Shown: piece by piece, positions 5,978 through 11,435 of the stretch
How positions within the stretch are numbered: position 1 is the stretch's first letter
How the letters are laid out: each line of letters begins with the position of its first letter
Notes under the pieces: model-generated
What the model was told of the DNA's origin: nothing
What the model saw: the letters and a program-made list of their open reading frames with translations, nothing else
Databases searched by the model: none
Translations under genes and position numbers: made by a program
Source of the DNA: Candidatus Bathyarchaeota archaeon
Lineage (GTDB): Archaea > Thermoproteota > Bathyarchaeia > 40CM-2-53-6 > FEN-987
NCBI GenBank assembly: GCA_022865625.1
Contig: JALHTB010000214.1
Coordinates: 1-11,435, forward strand
Direction of reading: 5' to 3'
DNA length: 11,435 bases

Positions 5978-6649
5978 GTGAGAGTTGCGGTCCTGTGGAG
6001 TGGAGGCAAAGAGTCCAACTTAGCCTGTCAGAGGATGATGGCTCAAGGCCACGATGTTGTGACCCTCGTCACTTTCATTCTAGATGACTGGCCCTCCCTA
6101 TGTCATCCGCTCTCGATGATGTCTCTCCAATCTGAGGCTTTGGGGATACCGCATATGACACTCAAAGTTGCGGAGCCCTACAACGAAGCCTATAGACACT
6201 CTATTTCCAACCTGATGAGAACTGAGAGAATCCAGGGGATCGTAACTGGAGACGTCTGGATTGAGGATCATAGGCGCTGGATAGAAGGCGTGTGTGAAGG
6301 ATTGGGCGTCCATGTTATCATGCCCCTGTGGAACCAGAATACTCATGATATCCTGGATGCCGTGGTTTCGACTGGGTTTACGCCTGTCTTTACATGCGTC
6401 AAGCAGCCGTGGTTCGACGCGGATTGGCTTGGTCGCCAACTCGACAGGCCACGTATCGGGGCTCTGAGGAGCCTGCACGATAGATTTGGAATAGACCTTT
6501 GCGGTGAGAACGGCGAGTACCATACAATGGTCCTCGATGGTCCCAATTTCAAGCACTCCATAAGAATCGAAGAATTCACGTCAGAGAGAAAGAACTCGGT
6601 GTTGCTCCTCAGACCTCATCGCCTTTCCTTGCAGCCGAAAGGGCCCTGA
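5978..6649 (+). CDS. Dph6/COG2102-family PP-loop ATPase
   Basis: A 223-residue cytosolic protein of the diphthine-ammonia ligase-like family. The PP-loop is S-G-G-K-E-S (8-13), with Glu where the family usually has Asp. Further family signatures are Q-S-E-A-L-G-I-P, G-D-V-W-I-E-D-H-R-R-W, and the late C-G-E-N-G-E-Y-H-T (175-183) followed by V-L-D-G-P-N-F-K. These activate a carboxylate with ATP, releasing AMP, for amidation; in true Dph6 the substrate is diphthine on elongation factor 2. Details such as the H-R-R-W segment and C-G-E-N-G-E-Y-H-T look more like the bacterial-type COG2102 branch, so a different substrate is quite possible. The GTG start at 5978 follows the ECF-S gene by 32 bases, in one operon with it and with a second PP-loop protein downstream. 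Confidence 0.8.
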   Translation: MRVAVLWSGGKESNLACQRMMAQGHDVVTLVTFILDDWPSLCHPLSMMSLQSEALGIPHMTLKVAEPYNEAYRHSISNLMRTERIQGIVTGDVWIEDHRRWIEGVCEGLGVHVIMPLWNQNTHDILDAVVSTGFTPVFTCVKQPWFDADWLGRQLDRPRIGALRSLHDRFGIDLCGENGEYHTMVLDGPNFKHSIRIEEFTSERKNSVLLLRPHRLSLQPKGP

Positions 6650-6659
6650 GGGAGGACCC

Positions 6660-7655
6660 TTGACTCACGAAGATCGGGACGGTTCAGAGAATCTACGCCA
6701 AATCGACCCGATCTGCTCAGAACTCAGGCGCATACTGGACAGAGCGGTTGAGAGGAACCGGGCCCCATGTATACTTCTCTCGGGCGGCCTTGACACAAGC
6801 ATTCTGGCCGCAATCGCATCAAGGCACTTCTCGCTCAAGGCGATTACAGTTGCATTTGACAGCGCAGAAGCGCCAGACCTGAGATTTGCGAAACAGGTGG
6901 CGGCCCATCTCGGCTTAGAACACAGCATACATCGTTTCAACTGGGCTGAAGTTCTCGAAGCAATTCCAGAAGTGATCAAGGTGATGCGTACCTTCGACCC
7001 GATGGAGGTTAGGAATGACGTAGCCGTATTCATCGCTCTGAAGCATGCGAAGGCAAACAATCTGACGGCAACAGTAACGGGTGACGGATGTGACGAGCTC
7101 TTTGCAGGCTATAGCTTTGTCTTCGAATATGACACGGAGCGGATTCGGTTAGAGCTGGAGAAGATGTGGAAGGCGATGGCCTTCGCATCCGTACCAATGG
7201 CGACGGCTCTTGGTATGGAGGCGAAGCTCCCCTTTCTGGACCCCGAAGTCCAGTCGTTCGCCATGAAACTGGATCCGACCTACCTAGTCCGCGATCAGGA
7301 GGGCCGAAGGCAGGGGAAATGGATCCTGAGGAAGGCGTTCGAAGGGACGCTGCCTCACGAGGTAATCTGGAGGGCGAAGATTCCTATTGAATCTGGCACA
7401 GGAACCTCGATGTTTCCAAGAATCTTCGAGAACCTGATCTCTGATGGGGAGTTCGAGCGAAAGATGAGGAGGTACCTTGAAGAAGACAAGGTTACTCTGA
7501 GAGACAAGGAGCAGCTGTTCTACTACGAAATCTACACGTCGATTCTGGGTATTCCACGGAGAGACGAATCCTACGGTAGGACCTGCCCAAGATGTAGTTC
7601 GAATGTTCGTCCAGAAGCGTCATACTGCAGGACATGCGGTGCGTTCCCGATCTAA
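6660..7655 (+). CDS. Asparagine-synthase-like PP-loop protein with C-terminal zinc ribbon
   Basis: A 331-residue protein homologous to the synthetase half of AsnB. It has the PP-loop S-G-G-L-D-T-S (41-47), T-G-D-G-C-D-E-L-F-A-G-Y (140-151), and P-F-L-D-P-E-V (about 190-200), then K-W-I-L-R-K-A-F and R-A-K-I-P-I-E-S-G-T-G. These are the ATP/AMP and aspartate-side motifs of the AsnB family. There is no N-terminal Cys-led glutaminase domain, so free ammonia or another nitrogen donor would be needed. The tail carries C-P-R-C (309-312) and C-R-T-C-G (323-327), a short zinc ribbon not found in ordinary AsnB. The TTG start at 6660 has GGAGG a few bases upstream and follows the Dph6-like stop by ten bases. 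The aspartate-to-asparagine reaction is possible, but the adjacent PP-loop protein and the ribbon suggest a macromolecular or unusual substrate. Confidence 0.82.
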   Translation: MTHEDRDGSENLRQIDPICSELRRILDRAVERNRAPCILLSGGLDTSILAAIASRHFSLKAITVAFDSAEAPDLRFAKQVAAHLGLEHSIHRFNWAEVLEAIPEVIKVMRTFDPMEVRNDVAVFIALKHAKANNLTATVTGDGCDELFAGYSFVFEYDTERIRLELEKMWKAMAFASVPMATALGMEAKLPFLDPEVQSFAMKLDPTYLVRDQEGRRQGKWILRKAFEGTLPHEVIWRAKIPIESGTGTSMFPRIFENLISDGEFERKMRRYLEEDKVTLRDKEQLFYYEIYTSILGIPRRDESYGRTCPRCSSNVRPEASYCRTCGAFPI

Positions 7656-7675
7656 TCGCCGTTACGAGGCGATCA

Positions 7676-8350
7676 ATGATCTGGATGAGCCAAGATTTTA
7701 TCGATCACACTCCCAGTAAGAGATCCAGAACGCTCATGCGCACTCTAGGTATACTCAAACGCTTGGCTGAGCAGAAGGCAGCAGGGCCTACTCCTTCCTT
7801 CACGGAAGTCCACATAGCCAAGGCCATCGAGATCATCGGTCGTAAACCGATTGGTAGGCTTGGGCTCTCGGAGAGACTTGGTCTAGGTGAGGGAACTACG
7901 CGAACTCTAATCGACCGCCTTTTGGAGGCCAGACTCGCCAAAGTCTCGAAGCGCGGATGCGAGTTGACAAAGAGTGGATCTCTGATACTGAAAGACCTAA
8001 GCTCAAAACTAGGTCCGATGACAAGAGTCACCAGAAGTCCGATCACAATAGGCCCCCATAATTTTGGGATTCTTGTGCGAAAGGCAGCAAACAGAGTCAA
8101 TAGCGGAATAGAACAAAGAGACGCTGCAGTGAGAGCCGGTGCAAACGGTGCTGTGACATTCGTCTTCAAAGGTCGCCGGCTACTCATCCCTCCTGTTCAT
8201 GAAAGAATTACCGAGGCGCGAGATGTCATTGGGCGGATCCTCGAAGACTTTCGACCAAGAGAGAAGGACGTTATCGTGATTGCCGGAGCTGGTAGCGAAA
8301 AACTCGCGGAAGATGGTGCAAGGGCAGCCGCCTGGACACTTCTGAATTAG
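7676..8350 (+). CDS. Winged-helix protein, DUF4443-like
   Basis: A 224-residue protein. The N-terminal part (about 25-110) is a wHTH: I-G-R-K-P-I-G-R-L-G-L-S-E-R-L-G-L-G-E-G-T-T-R-T-L-I-D-R-L, then K-V-S-K-R-G-C-E-L-T-K-S-G. The C-terminal part has I-E-Q-R-D-A-A-V-R-A-G-A-N-G-A-V-T-F-V-F-K, L-L-I-P-P and D-V-I-V-I-A-G-A-G-S, which I associate with the archaeal DUF4443 family; the name is from memory. ATG at 7676 has GAGG six bases upstream and is preferred over the open frame to 7634, which overlaps the previous gene; ATG 7685 is also possible. It lies 20 bases downstream of the asparagine-synthase-like gene, apparently the last gene of that operon. A transcriptional regulator sensing a small ligand through the C-domain is plausible; it is a candidate for the inverted repeat at 5322. 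Confidence 0.72.
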   Translation: MIWMSQDFIDHTPSKRSRTLMRTLGILKRLAEQKAAGPTPSFTEVHIAKAIEIIGRKPIGRLGLSERLGLGEGTTRTLIDRLLEARLAKVSKRGCELTKSGSLILKDLSSKLGPMTRVTRSPITIGPHNFGILVRKAANRVNSGIEQRDAAVRAGANGAVTFVFKGRRLLIPPVHERITEARDVIGRILEDFRPREKDVIVIAGAGSEKLAEDGARAAAWTLLN

Positions 8351-8680
8351 ATTACCCCCGTATTCCAGCCGTTTCTCCATCAAACCAGCAAAGCATCGAG
8401 CTGAGGCTAGTACTTTGAGCTGTCCTGTGATGTGCGTGGTTAGAGGCGAAGCTAAAACGATGTTTGACTTGTTCAGCAGAACCAGTTGCGAGTAGATCAT
8501 TACCGTCGATTCTCGAAGTGTCCCTTGGAATCTGAACGTGCTCTCGTTTCTTCCCCCGATCAACTTGTTGTCACCCATTCCAATTGTGACGGCTCCGTTT
8601 ACCATGGTGTTGTCGAGGTACCCGGGCTTCGCAGCGTGGTTGATTCCCAAAGAAGGCGAACCGCTGACAAGAGCATGAAT
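8351..8680 (-). other. Coding-looking but unassigned minus-strand frame, possibly a decayed gene
   Basis: The 330 bases between the wHTH gene and the cupin contain a minus-strand frame open from about 8671, with TTG at 8650 and ATG at 8611. It reads G-Y-L-D-N-T-M-V-N-G-A-V-T-I-G-M-G-D-N-K-L-I-G-G and later I-V-L-A-S-P-L-T-T-H-I-T-G-Q-L-K-V-L. Composition and strand alternation look like real protein, but I recognise no family. The frame does not stop until 8180, so its last 171 bases are antisense to the wHTH gene. This makes a normal functional gene unlikely and a truncated remnant more likely. No terminator was clearly seen. Confidence 0.35.
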
Positions 8681-8998
8681 TCACCTGTAGTCTTCTCTCG
8701 GTGGAGAGAATACTTCAACAGCTAGCGAATCTTCCAAGATCTGATAGCTGTGAGGCGCACCCGCCGGGATCACATAGCTGTCGTCTGGCTCGACTATGAA
8801 TGACTCATTGTCGACTGTCAAGGCGAAGCGGCCGCGAATGCAGTAGCCGCTCTGCTCGTTTGGGTGGCTGTGAGTAGCCGCTTCCTGACCTTTCCTGAAG
8901 GTCATCAGAGTGACCATCATGCGTTCGCCTGTCGCTCCGACAAGGAAGTCTATCCCTTTGAATCTACGCTCCTTGCGTTCCGCGCTCCTTACGATCAT
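8681..8998 (-). CDS. Small single-domain cupin protein
   Basis: A 105-residue protein of the small cupin family. Cupin motif 1 is G-Q-E-A-A-T-H-S-H-P-N-E-Q-S-G-Y with following C-I-R-G; its two His and Glu are the usual metal ligands. Motif 2 is D-D-S-Y-V-I-P-A-G-A-P-H-S-Y, supplying the third His. The end F-S-P-P-R-E-D-Y-R is typical of this group. ATG 8998 (MIVRSAERKERRFKG) fits the family's usual N-terminus. GTG 9016 would add six residues, and GAGGG between the two serves the ATG. The substrate cannot be told; such proteins range from sugar or amino-acid enzymes to sensors. It stands alone between non-coding stretches, with a perfect 12-bp palindrome upstream. Confidence 0.85.
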   Translation of the reverse strand: MIVRSAERKERRFKGIDFLVGATGERMMVTLMTFRKGQEAATHSHPNEQSGYCIRGRFALTVDNESFIVEPDDSYVIPAGAPHSYQILEDSLAVEVFSPPREDYR

Positions 8999-9028
8999 GC
9001 GATACCTATCCCTCACTTGACGGATGGG

Positions 9029-9040
9029 TGCTAGCTAGCA
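9029..9040. promoter_or_regulatory. Perfect 12-bp palindrome upstream of cupin gene
   Basis: TGCTAGCTAGCA is its own reverse complement and lies about 31 bases upstream of the chosen cupin start (13 bases from the alternative GTG). Its position fits an operator over or near the transcription start of the cupin gene. No factor can be named. Confidence 0.3.
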
Positions 9041-9065
9041 AGGCCGGCGTATGGATTTGATGCGG

Positions 9066-9206
9066 TCATCTGACGGGAGTGCTAACAAGCCTCCCTGAAT
9101 CCGGAACTCGCGTAGGGTTGGATCAGAGGCAGACAGGAACGGATGCCGAATGAGTGAGGGAAGGTTGGTGCAAAATCTGAGGTGTAAGCCTGAGGAAGAG
9201 GGATAC
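9066..9206 (+). pseudogene. Inverted truncated copy of the 5' end of the QueG-like gene
   Basis: ATG 9150 starts MSEGRLVQNLRCKPEEEGY. This matches the start of the QueG-like gene on the opposite strand (MNDDRLVQKLRCRLGEKGY) at 11 of 19 positions, with many conservative changes. Similarity ends after that point. Upstream, TCATCTGACGG (9066-9076) is identical to the same-orientation upstream sequence of the real gene (minus strand, 10462 to 10452), and the bases just before both ATGs are alike (GATGC...GAATGA). The copy is therefore in inverted orientation and includes promoter-side sequence. The frame runs on to 9341 without recognisable domains. It is best read as the fragment of an old inverted duplication or of a lost paralogue. 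Confidence 0.6.
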
Positions 9207-9367
9207 CTCTTGAGGAACCACGCTCTCCATCCAAGTTCAACTGTCATGCCGGCACCAATGATGACAAGTGGCCGGAGAGTTCCGGAGGATAATGCCTACT
9301 TCGACCTCTTCCTATCACGGTGGTCTCGCTCGTCCTCTTAGCAGGCGCATCTTCAGTCGCTCTTGAG
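9207..9367. other. Remainder of the 9017-9367 gap, no gene seen
   Basis: Downstream of the copied segment, the plus-strand frame continues to a stop at 9339-9341 but no longer resembles the QueG-like protein in the frame shown. I see no repeat or RNA. The minus-strand frame at 9035-9247 is the antisense of the copy and is not credible as a gene. Confidence 0.4.
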
Positions 9368-10318
9368 CTAACAGCTATACAGCTGGTTCCGTTCTTCTCT
9401 GCTCAATAGCGCGTCCAGATTGCGGCCCAAGACATCCGAGTACTCAAGCAAGTCGAGCCTTCCGAGCTTCTTCACAATCTCTGAGGGACACGGATCGGAC
9501 GGAGCACATTTTAGCATGAGAGTAGTCTCTTCCTCGGAAAACACTTCCGCCTCCTCAACCCATTCTCTAAAATCAGCGTTCTGCGGACACACCATCTGAC
9601 ACCGAAGACATCCGACCAAGCAGTTGTGCCAAGAAGGATCTATCCAAGCTGGAAAGTCACCTACTCGCTCGTTATGGAATGTAATACACCGCTCGGCTCG
9701 GATGAGAAAGCGGTTGGCGATTATCGCACTTGTTGGGCAACCGTGAAGGCAAGCTTGACATTTCTCACAGCTTTCCATCATTTGTGGCTGCCGCCAACTC
9801 TCTTCCGGACAGGGCAAGTCAGTGAAGAAAGCGACGAGCCGGTGGAAGCTTCCCATGCCCGGGACGTAGCAGATGTTGTTTCTTCCATAATCGCCCAGTC
9901 CACTTCTGACGGCGAGTAGTTTCACGGGTAGCGACGCTTGTGCGACGTGGTAGCCTTCAGGGTTAAGAACGCTGGAAAGAATGTCATCGACTCGCTTGTT
10001 CGCCTCTCGGTACGCTACGTATGTGGGCGGAATTATGACCGGCCGAACTTCCTTTTGCCAGGTGAAGACAATCCTGATCTTAGGCTGTGGCACCGCCACA
10101 ACAATGAGAGACTTGGCATTCGGCAGAATCTCCGGGGGCCTGAAGGAAAAGTAGGTGAGGCGTTCCTGGTAGAATTCCTCGTTCAGTAGCGCACGGGCAC
10201 GGTTTCCCTCGATTCCATCCTGTAGGTCACGAAGACGCTCGGCCGAGGCTATCCGGCTCTGATATCCCTTTTCCCCCAGCCTGCAACGTAACTTCTGCAC
10301 TAGTCTATCATCATTCAT
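9368..10318 (-). CDS. QueG-like double [4Fe-4S] protein
   Basis: A 316-residue protein resembling bacterial epoxyqueuosine reductase QueG and relatives. The N-terminal domain (about 1-165) has P-P-E-I-L-P-N-A-K-S-L-I-V-V-A-V-P (61-77) and R-S-G-L-G-D-Y-G-R-N-N (138-148), parallel to the A-G-L-G-W-I-G-K-N segment of QueG, then F-F-T-D-L-P (164-169). Two ferredoxin-type clusters follow: C184-x2-C187-x2-C190-x3-C194-P, and C233, C237, C240 and C244-P. Between them lies R-C-I-T-F at 210-214, where QueG has R-C-I-S-Y. QueG uses cobalamin to reduce epoxyqueuosine in tRNA; this protein lacks the C-terminal HEAT-like extension, and archaea are not generally known to make queuosine, so another substrate is likely. 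ATG 10318 is the only good start, as an in-frame TGA precedes it. It is divergent from azlC. Confidence 0.8.
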   Translation of the reverse strand: MNDDRLVQKLRCRLGEKGYQSRIASAERLRDLQDGIEGNRARALLNEEFYQERLTYFSFRPPEILPNAKSLIVVAVPQPKIRIVFTWQKEVRPVIIPPTYVAYREANKRVDDILSSVLNPEGYHVAQASLPVKLLAVRSGLGDYGRNNICYVPGMGSFHRLVAFFTDLPCPEESWRQPQMMESCEKCQACLHGCPTSAIIANRFLIRAERCITFHNERVGDFPAWIDPSWHNCLVGCLRCQMVCPQNADFREWVEEAEVFSEEETTLMLKCAPSDPCPSEIVKKLGRLDLLEYSDVLGRNLDALLSREERNQLYSC

Positions 10319-10451
10319 TCAGAGCATCTTCTTGATTGCCCTGCAATCTCAGGCACCCACACGCGATTGCGTCCTTCACATGCAACCTGAATATCCGTTT
10401 ACCCGTCGCATGCTGGTGATGGCCTGGGCCACGAGCGTAGTTGCGGAAGAG

Positions 10452-10471
10452 CCGTCAGATGACGGTTTAAG
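10452..10471. promoter_or_regulatory. 14-bp inverted repeat next to a TATA-like stretch
   Basis: CCGTCA (10452-10457), GA, TGACGG (10460-10465) form a near-perfect palindrome, immediately followed by TTTAAG (10466-10471). They lie in the 192-base gap between the divergent QueG-like gene and azlC, about 40-60 bases before the azlC ATG. TTTAA could be the azlC TATA box with the palindrome as operator. Most of the palindrome (11 bases) is conserved upstream of the inverted gene copy at 9066-9076. Confidence 0.4.
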
Positions 10472-10510
10472 CCATAACCAGAGGCACAATGGTAGCCAAT
10501 CACGATTCAG

Positions 10511-11224
10511 ATGCCTAGTCAGCGTGAGGCCAGTCTACAGGAGTTTCGGTCGGGGCTAAGGGCCCCGCTTCCTCTGGTCATAGGCGTCTTCTCGTTTGGT
10601 CTGGCCTACGGCATTCTCGCCATTCAGGCTGGTCTCTCCTTTCTCGAGTCCACTTTGATGTCGTTGACCGTGTTTGCGGGAGCGGCCCAGTTCGTGGCCA
10701 CGGGCATGCTCATGTCCGGTGCAGGAGCATTGCCGATTCTGGTAACGACATTCATGATAAACTCTCGACACTTCTTGATGAGCGCGTCGTTGGCTCCATA
10801 TGCGCATGGTTGGAAGCTGAGGTGGAAAGCTCTTCTGTCTTTTCTGTTGGCAGACGAAACCTACGCTATGACGATGTCACGCTTCTCCAAGAATGCTCCC
10901 AGCAAGTACTATCAGCTCGGTGTAGGTCTCAACGTGTATGCGGTTTGGTTGCTGAGTTCGATCGCTGGGGCCACGCTCGGGCCGTTTGTAGGGAACCCTC
11001 AAGCTTGGGGCCTTGACTTCGCTCTGCCTGCTACTTTCATAGCGCTGATTCTTCCGATGCTTCAGACCCGGCGCGATGTCCTTGTCTGCATCACAGCAGG
11101 TCTTCTGTCAATTGTCTGCTTCGCATGGCTACCAGGGAAGTGGTACGTGACATTCGCGTCTCTTGTCGCTATTGCGTTCGGTTGGGGACTGGTTGAGCTT
11201 TGCAAGTGGAGATCGTCGAGATAA
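10511..11224 (+). CDS. azlC: AzlC-family branched-chain amino acid exporter, large subunit
   Basis: A 237-residue membrane protein of normal AzlC length. After a short charged N-terminus come A-P-L-P-L-V-I-G-V-F-S-F-G-L-A-Y-G-I-L (18-36), the family hallmark F-A-G-A-A-Q-F-V-A-T (about 55-64), and T-F-M-I-N-S-R-H-F-L-M-S-A-S-L (79-93), A-D-E-T-Y-A-M. Several further hydrophobic segments follow. AzlC with the small AzlD subunit exports branched-chain amino acids (BrnFE in Corynebacterium), though specificity varies across the family. ATG 10511 is used; the ribosome binding site is weak, so a short or leaderless transcript is possible. The 3' end overlaps the azlD start, indicating an azlCD operon. 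Confidence 0.9.
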   Translation: MPSQREASLQEFRSGLRAPLPLVIGVFSFGLAYGILAIQAGLSFLESTLMSLTVFAGAAQFVATGMLMSGAGALPILVTTFMINSRHFLMSASLAPYAHGWKLRWKALLSFLLADETYAMTMSRFSKNAPSKYYQLGVGLNVYAVWLLSSIAGATLGPFVGNPQAWGLDFALPATFIALILPMLQTRRDVLVCITAGLLSIVCFAWLPGKWYVTFASLVAIAFGWGLVELCKWRSSR

Positions 11225-11435
11225 TACTCTCGATGGCATGCATCACATTTCTCACCAGGTTCTTGCTCATGGCATTGCTCGGTAATGCCCGTATCTCGAA
11301 GGGAATGACTGAGGTCATGCGTTTTGTCCCAATCGCTGTTCTCACGAGCCTCATCGTTCCTTCGCTTCTCGCTCCCAAAGGACACGTGGATCTTTCATTG
11401 ACAAACGAGTACTTGGTGGCGGGCATTGTTGCCAC
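11206..11435 (+). CDS. azlD: AzlD-family small subunit, 5' part (runs off window)
   Basis: The frame starts at GTG 11206 inside the azlC 3' end, overlapping it by 19 bases, and stays open to the window edge (76 codons). It begins V-E-I-V-E-I-I-L-S-M-A-C-I-T-F-L-T-R-F, followed by M-R-F-V-P-I-A-V-L-T-S-L-I-V-P-S-L-L-A-P and then L-S-L-T-N-E-Y-L-V-A-G-I-V-A. The T-R-F, V-P-x-A-V-L and N-x-Y-L-x-A-G elements are typical of AzlD, which normally has about 100-110 residues. TTG 11200 and ATG 11233 are alternative starts; GTG gives the N-terminus most like the family. It works with AzlC as an amino-acid exporter. Confidence 0.87.
   Translation, partial: MEIVEIILSMACITFLTRFLLMALLGNARISKGMTEVMRFVPIAVLTSLIVPSLLAPKGHVDLSLTNEYLVAGIVA

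Noticed and set aside
9035..9247. Minus-strand 70-codon frame as a gene
   Set aside because: It is antisense to the segment that matches the QueG-like N-terminus in protein sequence, so the plus strand is the informative one.
11062..11435. Minus-strand frames over the azlC end and azlD as genes
   Set aside because: They are shadows of azlC/azlD, which carry clear family motifs and a typical overlapping arrangement.

Overview
The window looks archaeal. The strongest evidence is a cobalamin nucleotide-loop gene set of archaeal type: CobY replaces CobU as the guanylyltransferase, CobZ (PgpA-like) replaces CobC as the phosphatase, and CobS is present. A winged-helix protein resembling the archaeal DUF4443 family, frequent TTG/GTG starts, and a TATA-like box placed for leaderless or nearly leaderless transcription agree with this. 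A mesophilic or moderately thermophilic archaeon from a little-studied group (TACK or Thermoplasmata-like) is plausible, but I cannot fix the lineage by eye.

Layout. 1-419 (+): 3' end of an antitoxin-like gene overlapping a RelE/ParE-type toxin. 420-901: no convincing gene. 902-1651 (-): a protein of unknown function whose N-terminus resembles the C-terminal tail of DDE transposases. 1652-2146: mostly non-coding, with a broken Lrp/AsnC ligand-domain-like frame and a 29-bp perfect-arm inverted repeat. 2147-5305 (-): compact overlapping operon cobZ, cobS, cobY fused to an ECF-type membrane domain, then a PurM-like protein. 5306-5366: short divergent promoter with one central TATA-like element and a 17-bp inverted repeat. 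5367-8350 (+): ECF S-component-like membrane protein, a Dph6/COG2102 PP-loop ATPase, an asparagine-synthase-like PP-loop protein with a zinc ribbon but no glutaminase domain, and a wHTH/DUF4443-like protein. 8351-8680: a coding-looking but unassigned frame on the minus strand. 8681-8998 (-): small cupin. 9017-9367: holds an inverted, truncated copy of the 5' end of the next gene. 9368-10318 (-): QueG-like iron-sulfur protein. 10511-end (+): azlC and partial azlD.

How the genes fit together. CobY makes AdoCbi-GDP, CobS joins it to alpha-ribazole(-phosphate), and CobZ removes the phosphate. The fusion of CobY to a transporter-like S domain, together with a PurM-superfamily protein translationally coupled to it, suggests import plus phosphorylation of a lower-ligand nucleoside, analogous to the CblT/CblS alpha-ribazole route described in Firmicutes. 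This is an inference, and it is the most interesting idea in the window. The divergently transcribed set, with its own ECF-S protein and two PP-loop ATPases, may be co-regulated but has no assignable substrate. QueG of bacteria is cobalamin-dependent, so the QueG-like protein may be a consumer of the vitamin.
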